Assembly (NCBI GenBank): GCA_934271465.1
Contig: CAKQRQ010000002.1
Span: 133,575-197,574 of the forward strand
Length of the DNA stretch: 64,000 nt
Reading direction: 5' to 3'
Origin: an uncultured Alphaproteobacteria bacterium
GTDB lineage: Bacteria > Pseudomonadota > Alphaproteobacteria > RF32 > CAG-239
Position numbers and translations under genes: made by a program
The notes under the pieces: generated by a model
What the model was told of the DNA's origin: nothing
Databases searched by the model: none
Seen by the model: only the letters and a program-made list of their open reading frames with translations
Part shown: piece after piece, positions 7,430 to 16,778 of the stretch
Layout: every line of letters begins with the position of its first letter
How positions within the stretch are numbered: position 1 is the first letter of the stretch

Positions 7430-8728
7430 TTAATGAAAATGATTTTGAATGGTCTGATAAATTTTTTGATAAAAAGGAATATCCGACACTCTCGTAACAA
7501 ACGAGGCAAAACGATAATAGACGCTTCCGTCCGCCGTCTCAGTCGAAACTGGAGAAATGCCGTTAAAAATCAAATGATTATCAATTGTCGCATGCACTTG
7601 TCCGAGCCGATTGCTATCGGTCAAATCAAAACAGCCGCTTGCCCCATAAGCCACAAAAATATTTTGAACAGCAGAAGATGACAAATTAACATTGCCGTTA
7701 AAATATTTTCCAACAGACATTCTTTCAAGATTCGGCGTTAGAGAGGCATCGATTCGCCCACCATTTTTGCGCCCGACTTCAACCACCTTAAGGCTTTCAT
7801 CTCCAGACAAATTGAGCACACCGGAAAAATCATCTCCGACAATAAGTTTTTTAACACCGGTTTCGCTCCCTTGATCCGAAACTTTAACCGTTCCTTTGCA
7901 ATCATCGCCGACCTTAAAGACATCGACATTTTGATTAAGTGCATAAAAATTGCCTCGGAATGAATCGCCGATTTCAATTCCTTTTTTGATAATGTTGTTT
8001 GATAGAATCAAATCAGCATAAGAATAATACCCCAACCCAAAAGCATAAAGACAGCTGTTTGAGACATTCAGATTGCCGCTGTAAATATCCGCAATCTGCA
8101 AATTAAAACATTTTTTGGCATCAGCAATTGTCAAATGGCAATGGCAGTTATTCCCGATAAAAACGCTTTCAACGGACGAACGCGACAGATTAATCGTGCC
8201 GCTGAACTTATCCCCGACAACAACGCTCTCAATAAAAGTATTATCCCTCAAATCAATATTGACCGTCGCGTTTTCAGACACAACAAGTTTTGAAATATTT
8301 GCATGAGTCAAATCATAAAAACAATCCTTTGAATCCGGCGCAATTGTCAGGCTGTGCGCAGAAACGTCCGCCGCATAAACTCTTGCAAAATCAAGTCCTC
8401 TTTCAACACGACGTTTAAAGCGCCTTTCCGAAAAATATTCCTCACGCCCGTCCAAATATTTGATAACCGAAACACCAAGCGTTGCGGCAACTTCCTTAGA
8501 CATTGTATATTTTTTGGCTTTAACAAACGAAAGCAAATACGCCTTTTCTATCTCGGAAAGCTTTTTATCCGAAGCAATATTTATCTGCGTAAAAGTATTG
8601 CTGCACCCTTCCAAAGAAGCCAAGAGCTGATTTTGCCTGTTTTTGAAAAACAGAGAGCATTTATTTCCTTTGATACGAACAATTCTGTAATCTTTAGCCA
8701 ATTTATAAATTTTTGCGTCTTCTTCCAT
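7430..8728 (-). CDS. beta-solenoid-like repeat protein, 432 aa
   Basis: Family not recognised. Residues about 145-383 consist of eleven or so repeats of 20-24 residues with consensus (V/I/L)-x-x-(V/I)-x-V-G-D-x-F-S-G-x-(I/L)-N-L-S-x-S; clear copies include VVVGDKFSGTINLS, LIVGDDFSGVLNLS and MSVGKYFNGNVNLS. This regular alternation of hydrophobic and Gly/Asp positions suggests a right-handed beta-helix or LRR-like solenoid. The N-terminal 140 residues look like a separate mixed domain. No signal peptide is present, so the protein is probably cytoplasmic. The start is ATG 8728 with GGAGG six bases upstream (8738-8734); a longer frame exists but has no ribosome site. Such solenoids usually bind proteins or sugars; no function can be given. 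Confidence 0.75.
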   Translation of the reverse strand: MEEDAKIYKLAKDYRIVRIKGNKCSLFFKNRQNQLLASLEGCSNTFTQINIASDKKLSEIEKAYLLSFVKAKKYTMSKEVAATLGVSVIKYLDGREEYFSERRFKRRVERGLDFARVYAADVSAHSLTIAPDSKDCFYDLTHANISKLVVSENATVNIDLRDNTFIESVVVGDKFSGTINLSRSSVESVFIGNNCHCHLTIADAKKCFNLQIADIYSGNLNVSNSCLYAFGLGYYSYADLILSNNIIKKGIEIGDSFRGNFYALNQNVDVFKVGDDCKGTVKVSDQGSETGVKKLIVGDDFSGVLNLSGDESLKVVEVGRKNGGRIDASLTPNLERMSVGKYFNGNVNLSSSAVQNIFVAYGASGCFDLTDSNRLGQVHATIDNHLIFNGISPVSTETADGSVYYRFASFVTRVSDIPFYQKIYQTIQNHFH

Positions 8729-8810
8729 AACATCCTCCGATGACAAAACAAATTTGCCAAAGATGTAATATCGGCAGCGCAAAAAACCACAGTGCTTTTC
8801 AAAAAAATAT

Positions 8811-9128
8811 TCAGCGGCGTTTAAGAGAATCTGTTTTTAATCTGGATAATGCCAAAACAGCCTCAAAATTATCCCCGTCGCATACTTTATTGCGGCGGAT
8901 AAAACCGCATTTTTGGCACTGGTGGACAAGAATATATTTACCGTCTTTGAGCTCCAAATCAATCGGCTCCATCAGTCCGCCGCAGCTCTCCGCCCTGTCG
9001 CCGGGGCAAACATCGACATGTTTGGAATACAAGCAGTTCGGGCAATGGTTCGTATAGCCGTTTCCCGTTACTTTTGTGCCGCAATGCTCACAAACAAAAT
9101 CTTCCTTTTTTCGTTGAAATTGACGCAT
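8811..9128 (-). CDS. RNHCP-domain zinc-binding protein
   Basis: The 105-residue protein carries the RNHCP signature: an N-terminal FVCEHCG zinc knuckle, then TNHCPNCLYSKHVD, CPGDR, CGGLMEPI and a final HQCQKCGFIRRNK. These give four C-x2-C or similar pairs, enough for two zinc ions. The family is small, widespread and functionally uncharacterised; nucleic-acid binding is often guessed. AGGA stands just before the ATG. It lies upstream of the repeat-protein gene in the same direction with an 82-base gap, so co-transcription is possible. Confidence 0.85.
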   Translation of the reverse strand: MRQFQRKKEDFVCEHCGTKVTGNGYTNHCPNCLYSKHVDVCPGDRAESCGGLMEPIDLELKDGKYILVHQCQKCGFIRRNKVCDGDNFEAVLALSRLKTDSLKRR

Positions 9129-9249
9129 CTTTCCTCACTTTATCTGAAAAAAATGTAACCGATAACAGCTGCCAAAGTCAAGAAAAAAGCAGCCCCTTTT
9201 TATTCGTTTCAAAACAATTATATATCTTTCAAAAATTTGAGGCAAAAAA

Positions 9250-9939
9250 ATGAAGCTTTTTAAGAAAAACAACACAGATATCAAAAAAATAATCTCGGCC
9301 GTCTGGAACTTTTGGACAAGCAAAACCGGCGCCTTTTTGCTTGCCGTTTCGGCAATCGTCATCGGGTGGTATCAATTTTATATCAACCGTCCGATTTTAA
9401 AATACGGAACAGAAACAATCGCTTTTATTTCATCACAAAACCAAAACGATTATGAGGTCAAAGTCAAAGGCGCCTCTTACAAAGACCTGTATCTGACGCG
9501 GGTCATTTTGCAAAATAAAGGCGCCGAGGCTCTCTCCGGCGCCGATGTCTCAAAAATAGGCCGCAACCCCATCCGAATTATTGTCCCCAAAAACGCCGAA
9601 ATGGCGCACTATGCGCTTGACAACACAATCACAACGCCCGACATAACAGCTGCGCTCCAAAAAATCGACAACAATCTGATTATCGAATTTGATTTTTTAA
9701 ACTCCGGCTATCAAATAGGAACATCTATTCTGCATCAAAACCCGAATGTCGAATTTAAAGTCGAAGGAAGCGCGTTAAACGTCAACTCTATCACAAAAGA
9801 ATGGAGCGACCGGCAAATCAAATACTGGACATTGTGGATTTTGGGCGGATTATACCTGTTTTTGGTTTTATTTTACGTTTACAATCATTGGCTGGCAAAA
9901 AAAATTGCCAAACAAGAAGAAAACAAAAAACTATCTTGA
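9250..9939 (+). CDS. membrane protein with two TM segments, unknown function
   Basis: Not recognised. The 229 residues start with a positively charged stretch and one membrane segment (about 24-42, FLLAVSAIVIGWYQFYI), then a roughly 150-residue soluble, probably periplasmic domain rich in beta structure, and a second membrane segment near 196-218 followed by a basic cytoplasmic tail. GAGG precedes the ATG. The 3' end overlaps the convergent lysozyme-like gene by nine bases. Confidence 0.7.
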   Translation: MKLFKKNNTDIKKIISAVWNFWTSKTGAFLLAVSAIVIGWYQFYINRPILKYGTETIAFISSQNQNDYEVKVKGASYKDLYLTRVILQNKGAEALSGADVSKIGRNPIRIIVPKNAEMAHYALDNTITTPDITAALQKIDNNLIIEFDFLNSGYQIGTSILHQNPNVEFKVEGSALNVNSITKEWSDRQIKYWTLWILGGLYLFLVLFYVYNHWLAKKIAKQEENKKLS

Positions 9940-11733
9940 ATTATTCTTTGCAGAACTCCGCAAAGCAAGCTTTTCTTGTTTGGTATCTAAAAACGACTGA
10001 TTCGGAAAAGGCGTATTGCTCAAATTCTCGGCAATAAGATTTCCTTTTCTGCGCTGCTGCTTTTCGGCCAAAGTCAAGCCTGAAGGATTATTCGAAACAA
10101 GTTTTCCGTCCGCGCCGACACAAATATCATACTTATCAAGCAAATGCCGTTGAAGCTCATCGGGCAATCTGGAAAGAACGCTTTTTTCAACGCTTGAAGC
10201 AACAAAATAATCCAAATTATCATGCGTTTTCAAATGTTTTCTGACACGCCCGACCATTTTGGGGCTGAGTGTCAAAAAATAACCAATATCATCGCCGGAT
10301 TTAAGGAGATAGGCCTCAAAAGCGCGTCTGTCTTTCAGCCCTTCACTCTGTCTGTAAATACCGGTTTTGTCTTTGTAGCGGCAATGACGCCCCAATTGAG
10401 CCGCCATAATATCATAGTCAGGACTATCCGAGCCAAAATTCTTGAAGAAATCACTTCTAACCGCAGCATTCGGACCTAAGTTGCCGGAAAACATCGTAAA
10501 CGTCCCAAGCTCTGATTTTGTCAGCACTCTTGAAACATCTTGCAGTCTCGGAAAAATATACGAATCAAAAAACTTTGTCAAATCGACTGCGGCTTTTTCT
10601 TTATTGGTTCTGTCGCCCATCTTGACCTTTCTGCCCGAAACCCAACGCATTCCGTAACCTATGGTCGGATATCCGGCCGAACATCTGTAAGCCTCTGCGC
10701 GAAACCCTTCATAAATTGCAAAAAGACAAACCATCTCATCATGGCAATCTATGGCCATTTGCAAATTTTGCGCATACGCCCCGTTGGCCGTTTTCGGAAC
10801 AAGCCCCGCGGAGGTTTTAGACGGAACAGCACCAATTGGCTTTGTCTTTTTGACGGCAGGAATGCCGGATTTATCGCCCATCTTTCCGGCATGACGAGCA
10901 GCCGTTTCCGTTTTGACATCAGAAAGTTGAGACGGCTGGAATGCAACCGTGGAGGTATCTGTTTTCTCTTTGGGTTGATTTGGAACGACAACCTGCGCAA
11001 CAACATTATGCTTCTTTTCTTTGTCTTTGGTAAGAGAAGCCAATTTCCATGTTCCGACAAATGTCGTCCCTAAAACAAGAGCCTGCAAAGCAGCTGTGCG
11101 GAGACGGCGCAAAGCCTTGTCGCTAATCAGTTTTTTTGATTGAGATTTTGAAGAAACACGTTTAACTTTGCTCCCAGAAAAATAAGCTGCCGCCTGCGTC
11201 AAGCCTCCTTTTTGAGAAACGACCGCGCGCGCAGCCTTCATTGGCGGAACACGAAAAGTCTTACTGAGCGCCTTCGTGACCTCTCTCAAACCGTGCACCT
11301 GATGTTTGCGTGCCATTTTTTTCAATTTTTGAGGATCCAGCGTCACCTGAATATGGTCTTCAGGATATTCTTTTTGAAGCGTTCTGGCAAGACTAACAGC
11401 CTGAGCATACCGGCGCAGAGCCTCTTTTTTAAGCTTTTGCACGCTCTCCGAAATCGGAACATTATTTAACGCGTCCTCATACGGAACCGGAACAGAAAAC
11501 TCGCCGACTTTGCAACTCCACATCCGAAGGGGCTTATTCGATTGAGCGGCGTTGCGTTTGCGGTATTCCTGAATTTTTTGTTCTTTTTGGAACAGCAGAG
11601 AAGAAAAAGATTTGACATCTGAGGCATATTCAAGCGGAACAGGAATCCTCTCCCCGTCTCCGATTGTGCAATAAACGGGCTTTTTTCCCGCTTTGGCATA
11701 TTCAATCAACACACTGTCAAAATCTCTGCTCAT
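9931..11733 (-). CDS. large membrane-anchored lysozyme-like (GH24) protein, paralogue 2
   Basis: A 600-residue protein with three parts. Residues 1-200 form an unknown domain with a motif that occurs twice (VYCTIGDGERIPVPLEY near 20-36 and a weaker SCKVGEFSVPVPYED near 73-86). A single membrane segment lies at about 212-232. After a low-complexity linker a phage-type lysozyme domain begins near 330, with the catalytic pattern Glu342-x8-Cys351-x5-Thr357 (YEGFRAEAYRCSAGYPTIGYG region), the E-x8-(D/C)-x5-T triad of GH24 enzymes. It probably cleaves peptidoglycan from the membrane. The neighbour at 11747-13324 is a paralogue 13 bases upstream, so the two form an operon. Ribosome site is weak (AAGGG). 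The biological role (remodelling, export or antibacterial) is open. Confidence 0.75.
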   Translation of the reverse strand: MSRDFDSVLIEYAKAGKKPVYCTIGDGERIPVPLEYASDVKSFSSLLFQKEQKIQEYRKRNAAQSNKPLRMWSCKVGEFSVPVPYEDALNNVPISESVQKLKKEALRRYAQAVSLARTLQKEYPEDHIQVTLDPQKLKKMARKHQVHGLREVTKALSKTFRVPPMKAARAVVSQKGGLTQAAAYFSGSKVKRVSSKSQSKKLISDKALRRLRTAALQALVLGTTFVGTWKLASLTKDKEKKHNVVAQVVVPNQPKEKTDTSTVAFQPSQLSDVKTETAARHAGKMGDKSGIPAVKKTKPIGAVPSKTSAGLVPKTANGAYAQNLQMAIDCHDEMVCLFAIYEGFRAEAYRCSAGYPTIGYGMRWVSGRKVKMGDRTNKEKAAVDLTKFFDSYIFPRLQDVSRVLTKSELGTFTMFSGNLGPNAAVRSDFFKNFGSDSPDYDIMAAQLGRHCRYKDKTGIYRQSEGLKDRRAFEAYLLKSGDDIGYFLTLSPKMVGRVRKHLKTHDNLDYFVASSVEKSVLSRLPDELQRHLLDKYDICVGADGKLVSNNPSGLTLAEKQQRRKGNLIAENLSNTPFPNQSFLDTKQEKLALRSSAKNNSR

Positions 11734-11746
11734 TGTTTTTCAGCCC

Positions 11747-13324
11747 TTATCTGCTCTTGGATTGCCGCATAACTTGCTGCAACGCAATTGTTTTTCCGTC
11801 GGTATTCATTTCATCTGTTCCTCTCGGCCTGAAAGAATGTAATCTGCCGTCTTTACCGGTTCGGATATCATATTTATCTATCAGATGTTGTTTATCTTCC
11901 TCAGGAAGCATTGATAAAACAGAAGTCTCGATACTTTTGGCTGTAAAACGCTTCAAAGATTTATCAATTGTCTCAAAATCAAGCAGGTTAAACGTATCAT
12001 CTTTGTTTTGAATCGGATCTTTTTTGTTATCTGTTTCATAGTGGTAAAATTCCACATCAGGGCTGCCGACAAAATCACGCGACAAGCAAAAAACATCGCC
12101 GATATTTTCGCACTGCCATAAATAAGATTCAAACCCGCGGCGGTTAATCAGCCCATAACTGCGGTCGCCGCTAACACTTCGATACAAAGAGAAAGAGCGG
12201 CAAACCTCATTATCAGAGGCACCCGAATTAATTGTCTTCAACAAGCGGCTGTCTTTGAACTTCCGTTCATCATTATTGTAGTTAAACATTTGCGTGCCCA
12301 AAATCTGTCCGCAGGTCAAAGGCTTGTTAATATGTTCCAGCGTCGGATAAACATATTTGTTGGCATGAGAAAGAACAAACCCCTTCCCTTGTTCAATCGT
12401 CACAGGAGACGTGTTTTCATTCACTTTTGCACCATTGGGAAGCGTTGTCGTTCCATACCCTATTGTCCATCTTTTAGCGGGACATAAATAAGGCTTCGAT
12501 TTAAAATCTTCAAAAAAGGCCACGCAAGCCAAAAACTCGGATTGCGTCTGCTGCGCCAGCTCCAAATTATGCTCGCTCGGCGTTTTAGCACCCTGAACAA
12601 TTTCGACAACTTCTTTTTGTTTATCTTCGGCCAAATGAGGCATAATCCTACCCCCCCCGACCAAAGACAGCGGAATAAGGGCTTTCAGCGCGCCTTTGCG
12701 CACATAAGGCAGCAATTTTTCATCCGCAAATGTTTTGAATTTTGATTTGGAATGCGACGGCTTTACTTTTTTATCCATCAGATAATAAGCCGCCATCGGC
12801 AAAGCCCCTGCCGCACCGACAACCATTTGGGCCGACTGCTCCGCCGTAAATTGCAAAGTCTTGCCTATTCCTTTGGCTAATTTTTTGAAGCAGTATTTTT
12901 TATGAGCCCTGTTCATATGATTCAGGGCTTTGGCATTCAGCGATACCGCAAACTCATTATCAGGATATTCTTTTCCGACGCGGCAAGCCGTCTTAACGGC
13001 CGCATTATACCGACGCAAAGCCTGTTTTTTCAAAGCCTCGACACTTTGTTCTTTTGAAACATTTTTCAAATGATGCTCTAAAGGCCTCGGCGCATATAAA
13101 TCGCCGATTTCATACCCTGTAATGCTTTCAATGCCTACCCTGTTATACTCTTTAACCGTCTTTTCGGACTGAAACAAATCATCGGAAAACGCATCCAAAT
13201 CTCCGCCATAGGCCAACGGAACAGGGATTTTATTCTTGTCGCCGATTGAACAATACACAGGCGTCTGTCCGGCTTTTTCATATTCGGCTAAAACAACTTC
13301 TTGATATTTCTTCTTCAGTTTCAT
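11747..13324 (-). CDS. large membrane-anchored lysozyme-like (GH24) protein, paralogue 1
   Basis: A 525-residue paralogue of the downstream 600-residue protein. The N-terminal region again carries VYCSIGDKNKIPVPLAY (residues 23-39) and the shared helix EALKKQALRRYNAAV near 96-110. Hydrophobic stretches near 163-182 and 208-224 could anchor it in the membrane. The lysozyme-like domain has Glu272-x8-Cys281-x5-Thr287 (FEDFKSKPYLCPAKRWTIGYG), matching the GH24 catalytic spacing. It is the first gene of the pair; 209 bases separate it from the divergent fabH operon. No good Shine-Dalgarno is seen (TTGGAAAA). The conserved N-terminus is not a domain I know. Confidence 0.75.
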   Translation of the reverse strand: MKLKKKYQEVVLAEYEKAGQTPVYCSIGDKNKIPVPLAYGGDLDAFSDDLFQSEKTVKEYNRVGIESITGYEIGDLYAPRPLEHHLKNVSKEQSVEALKKQALRRYNAAVKTACRVGKEYPDNEFAVSLNAKALNHMNRAHKKYCFKKLAKGIGKTLQFTAEQSAQMVVGAAGALPMAAYYLMDKKVKPSHSKSKFKTFADEKLLPYVRKGALKALIPLSLVGGGRIMPHLAEDKQKEVVEIVQGAKTPSEHNLELAQQTQSEFLACVAFFEDFKSKPYLCPAKRWTIGYGTTTLPNGAKVNENTSPVTIEQGKGFVLSHANKYVYPTLEHINKPLTCGQILGTQMFNYNNDERKFKDSRLLKTINSGASDNEVCRSFSLYRSVSGDRSYGLINRRGFESYLWQCENIGDVFCLSRDFVGSPDVEFYHYETDNKKDPIQNKDDTFNLLDFETIDKSLKRFTAKSIETSVLSMLPEEDKQHLIDKYDIRTGKDGRLHSFRPRGTDEMNTDGKTIALQQVMRQSKSR

Positions 13325-13463
13325 AGGCGTTTTCCAAATCTGTCTACCAAATATTATAATTATAATACCATAAAATTAATTTTTTGCAAACATTTTTAGA
13401 CAAAAATAGCGGCAACAACGCCCTAAAAACAAATATTTTCTGATAATGACTTTTCAAAAATGA

Positions 13464-13492
13464 TTTACTTTTTGATTCGAGATTGATACAAT
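13464..13492 (+). promoter_or_regulatory. promoter of the fab operon
   Basis: TTTACT and TACAAT separated by 17 bases, 41 bases upstream of the fabH ATG. The same two hexamers with the same spacing occur before recG. Confidence 0.55.
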
Positions 13493-13533
13493 CAGTCGAT
13501 TGAATTTGATTTTGGGAATATTTGGAAATAAGA

Positions 13534-14574
13534 ATGACTACGAATTTACCGATAATTAAAGGAATTGGCTATGCCGTTCCGTCAACCAAAATAACAAACG
13601 CCGACCTGACAAAACTGTATGACACGTCGGATGAATGGATTTATTCCAGAACCGGCATCAAAGAACGTCGTATTTTTTCGAATGATACAGAGGCCTTTGA
13701 CCTGTTGCGCAAAGCCTGCCTTCAGGCTCTGGCCAATGCCGAAGTTGCGGCGGATAAAATAGATCTGGTTTTGGCGGCAACGTCTATGCCTGTTCAGATG
13801 ATGCCCTCAACGGCCTGCATGGTGCAAAAACTGCTGAACATCACCTCAACCGCGCCGGCTTTTGACATTTCGGCGGCGTGTTCGGGATTTGTTTATGCGC
13901 TGGATACGGCAAACGCCTATATCCGCTCCGGTATTTACAAAAACATTTTGCTGGTCACAATCGACAATTGCTCCCGCTATCTCGACTGGACAGACCGCCG
14001 CACATCGATTCTCTTTGGCGACGGCATCGGCGCAGCGGTTATTTCGACCGGCAACAAATCGGACATCTTAACCATTGACATCCGCGCCGACGGCACAATC
14101 GGAGACTATATCACGCTTCCGTCCGCCGCGGGAAATTGCCCGTTTGTCAAACCAAATTCCGATACGCAAACACTTGGCATGAAAGGACAAGATGTTTACA
14201 AATTTGTCGCAAACACCATTCCTGCCTATGTCGCCGAAACCCTGCTTGCGCACAACGGCATTTCGCCGCAGGAGATTGACTATCTTGTTCTGCATCAGGC
14301 CAATCAACGCATTACCGCGGCCGTTCAGGAACGTTTGGGCTTTGCGGAACAAAAAGTTATCTCAAACATCGAATATCTGGGCAACACGTCGGCTTCATCG
14401 ATTCCGATTGCCCTTGGCGAAGCTATTCAAAGCGGACGCCTCAAGACACCGGCCACCGTTGTCATATGCGGATTCGGCGCGGGCATGTGCTGGGGCGGCG
14501 GCGTCATTCGCCTGAATGACGGTATTTTTAAGAAAGAAAACATTTTTCAAACACAACACGAGGATACAAAATGA
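13534..14574 (+). CDS. fabH: 3-oxoacyl-ACP synthase III
   Basis: Condenses acetyl-CoA with malonyl-ACP to start type II fatty acid synthesis. The Cys-His-Asn triad is visible: Cys in ISAACSGFVYAL, His in LVLHQANQRI and Asn in EYLGNTSASS. ATG 13534 is preferred (346 residues, slightly longer than the E. coli enzyme); a TTG four codons upstream is an alternative, since both have only weak ribosome sites. The stop overlaps the fabF start (ATGA), showing translational coupling. plsX, the usual upstream partner, is not present here. Confidence 0.94.
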   Translation: MTTNLPIIKGIGYAVPSTKITNADLTKLYDTSDEWIYSRTGIKERRIFSNDTEAFDLLRKACLQALANAEVAADKIDLVLAATSMPVQMMPSTACMVQKLLNITSTAPAFDISAACSGFVYALDTANAYIRSGIYKNILLVTIDNCSRYLDWTDRRTSILFGDGIGAAVISTGNKSDILTIDIRADGTIGDYITLPSAAGNCPFVKPNSDTQTLGMKGQDVYKFVANTIPAYVAETLLAHNGISPQEIDYLVLHQANQRITAAVQERLGFAEQKVISNIEYLGNTSASSIPIALGEAIQSGRLKTPATVVICGFGAGMCWGGGVIRLNDGIFKKENIFQTQHEDTK

Positions 14575-15827
14575 GAAGAGTTGTTATCACGGGATTAGGC
14601 GCGCTCACACCATTCGGAATGGGCGTTGATATTTCTTGGAACTCCCTGATTGCCGGAAAATCTGGAATCAAAAAAATTACAAAATTTGACACGGAAAATT
14701 ATGCTGTCAAAATCGCCGGTCAGGTCGACAAAGGCGTCGGCGAAGGATTGTTTAACCCCGATGAAGTCATGGATCCAAAGGATCAAAAACGAGTAGACGA
14801 CTTTATTCTGTTTGGAATTGCCGCCGCTGAAGAAGCTGTTAAAGACGCCGGCTGGGCAACACCGGACGACCAAGGCAAATCCCGCACGGGCGTGATTATC
14901 GGCTCGGGTATCGGCGGATTGCAAACCATCTATGAAACGGCCGGCACTTTAAGCGCCTCGGGTCCCAGACGCGTCAGCCCGTTCTTTATTCCCTCCTGCA
15001 TCATCAATATGATTTCGGGACATGTCTCTATGCGCCATGGCTATACGGGGCCAAACATTGCCACGGCCACGGCCTGCGCCACGGGTGCCCACGCCATTGC
15101 CTGCGCTTATCAAAGTATTTTGCTTGACGATGCCGATGTGATGGTTGCCGGCGGCGCCGAAGCGGCCGTCTGCCCGTTATCTGTTGCCGGATTTATGCAG
15201 TCCCGCGCCCTATCCCACAGCTATAACGACACCCCCGAAAAAGCCTCCCGTCCGTGGGATAAAGCCCATGACGGATTTATTTTGGGCGAAGGCGCCGGTG
15301 TTGTCGTTTTGGAAGAATACGAGCATGCCAAAGCCCGCGGCGCTAAGATTTATGCCGAACTGGTCGGATACGGAAACTCCGGCGATGCCTATCACATCAC
15401 CTCGCCCGCACCGGACGGAAGCGGCGCCCGCAAAGCCATGAGCGAAGCCTTGCGCAAAGCAGGCCTCAAACCTCAGGATATCTCCTATATCAACGCGCAC
15501 GGCACCTCAACAGCCGCCGGCGATGCGATGGAATCAACCGCTGTTGCCGGATTGTTCCAAAACTGCCCCAATCTTAAAATGTCGTCGACCAAATCGGCCA
15601 TCGGACACTTGCTGGGCGCGGCCGGCGCGGTGGAAGCCGTCTTCTGCGTCAAAGCCGTCCAGACAGACACCCTGCCCCCGACGCTCAATCTTGAAGATCC
15701 GATTGACGAGGCCGCCGGTTTGGATTTGATTCCGAACAAAGCCCGCAAATGCGATGTTCAGACAGCCATGTCAAATTCGTTTGGCTTTGGCGGAACAAAC
15801 ATTTCGTTGATTTTTAAGAAGATATAA
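14571..15827 (+). CDS. fabF: 3-oxoacyl-ACP synthase II
   Basis: Elongating ketosynthase of fatty acid synthesis. The Cys-His-His triad appears as TACATGAHA, INAHGTSTAAGD and KSAIGHLLGAAGA. Length 418 is typical. It overlaps fabH by four bases and is followed by fabD after 18 bases. acpP and fabG, which commonly sit beside fabF in alphaproteobacteria, are absent from this cluster. Confidence 0.96.
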   Translation: MRRVVITGLGALTPFGMGVDISWNSLIAGKSGIKKITKFDTENYAVKIAGQVDKGVGEGLFNPDEVMDPKDQKRVDDFILFGIAAAEEAVKDAGWATPDDQGKSRTGVIIGSGIGGLQTIYETAGTLSASGPRRVSPFFIPSCIINMISGHVSMRHGYTGPNIATATACATGAHAIACAYQSILLDDADVMVAGGAEAAVCPLSVAGFMQSRALSHSYNDTPEKASRPWDKAHDGFILGEGAGVVVLEEYEHAKARGAKIYAELVGYGNSGDAYHITSPAPDGSGARKAMSEALRKAGLKPQDISYINAHGTSTAAGDAMESTAVAGLFQNCPNLKMSSTKSAIGHLLGAAGAVEAVFCVKAVQTDTLPPTLNLEDPIDEAAGLDLIPNKARKCDVQTAMSNSFGFGGTNISLIFKKI

Positions 15828-15845
15828 GAAAGGTTCAAAGTAAAA

Positions 15846-16778
15846 ATGGAACTAATGTCTGATGTGTTGATTTTTCCGGGGCAAGGGTCTCAAAAAATCG
15901 GCATGGGAAAAAGTTTGTATGACAACTTTGCTGTCGCCAAAGAGGTTTTTGACCGCGCGGACGAGGCTCTTGGATTTTCCTTAAGCAACCTGATGTTTGA
16001 GGGCAATCAGGACGAGCTCAACAAAACATCAAACGCCCAACCGGCCATTATGACCGCCTCTCTGGCTTATTTCGAAGTAATGAAAAACCTCGGCCTGATT
16101 GATACCGACAGCGTCAAATTTATGGCGGGACATTCGCTCGGGGAATATTCGGCTCTTTGCGCGGCCGGCGCCCTGTCGATTGAAAACACCGTCAAACTGC
16201 TTCAGGCGCGCGGCGCGGCCATGATGGACGCCTGCCTCAAAGAAAAAGGCCTGATGGCGGCCGTTATCGGGCTTGATTTTGACACCGTCAAACAAATAGC
16301 CGATGACTCGGGCTGTTTTGTCGGCAATTCAAACTCTCCGGCTCAAATTGTCATCAGCGGATCGGAACAAACCGTTCAAAACGCTTGCGAAAAAGCCAAA
16401 GCCGCCGGCGCCAAAAGAGCGCTTGTTTTGCCGGTTTCGGGGGCTTTTCACTCGCCTTTGATGCAAAGCGCCGCCGATACCATGAGCGAAGTTATCAAAA
16501 ACACGCGCTTTACCGAACCGCAAATCAAAGTTGTTTCCAATCTGACGGCTCAAGCCTATACCTCGGTTGAGGAAATCAAAGAGCTTTTGATTCGCCAGAT
16601 TACACACACGGTCAAGTGGCAGGAAAGCGTCGTTTATATGCACCAAAACGGCGGCAGCCGCTTTATTGAAGTCGGTTTTGGAAACATCTTGACCGGATTG
16701 GTCAAAAAGATTTTGCCTGAAGTTTCGGTTGTTACTTCTGAGGAAATATTGCAAAATGTCGGCGCGGTATCTGAATAA
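15846..16778 (+). CDS. fabD: malonyl-CoA:ACP transacylase
   Basis: Transfers malonyl from CoA to acyl carrier protein. The N-terminal FPGQGSQKIGMG oxyanion loop and the nucleophile motif GHSLGEYSAL are present, with the catalytic His in GAFHSPLM. Length 310 is normal. The start at 15846 or an ATG three codons later is possible; AAAGG lies upstream. The 3' end overlaps the next gene by 23 bases. Confidence 0.95.
   Translation: MELMSDVLIFPGQGSQKIGMGKSLYDNFAVAKEVFDRADEALGFSLSNLMFEGNQDELNKTSNAQPAIMTASLAYFEVMKNLGLIDTDSVKFMAGHSLGEYSALCAAGALSIENTVKLLQARGAAMMDACLKEKGLMAAVIGLDFDTVKQIADDSGCFVGNSNSPAQIVISGSEQTVQNACEKAKAAGAKRALVLPVSGAFHSPLMQSAADTMSEVIKNTRFTEPQIKVVSNLTAQAYTSVEEIKELLIRQITHTVKWQESVVYMHQNGGSRFIEVGFGNILTGLVKKILPEVSVVTSEEILQNVGAVSE

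Noticed and set aside
9931..13324. Prophage lysis module
   Set aside because: No holin, integrase, terminase or structural phage genes are near, and the proteins are three to four times longer than endolysins.
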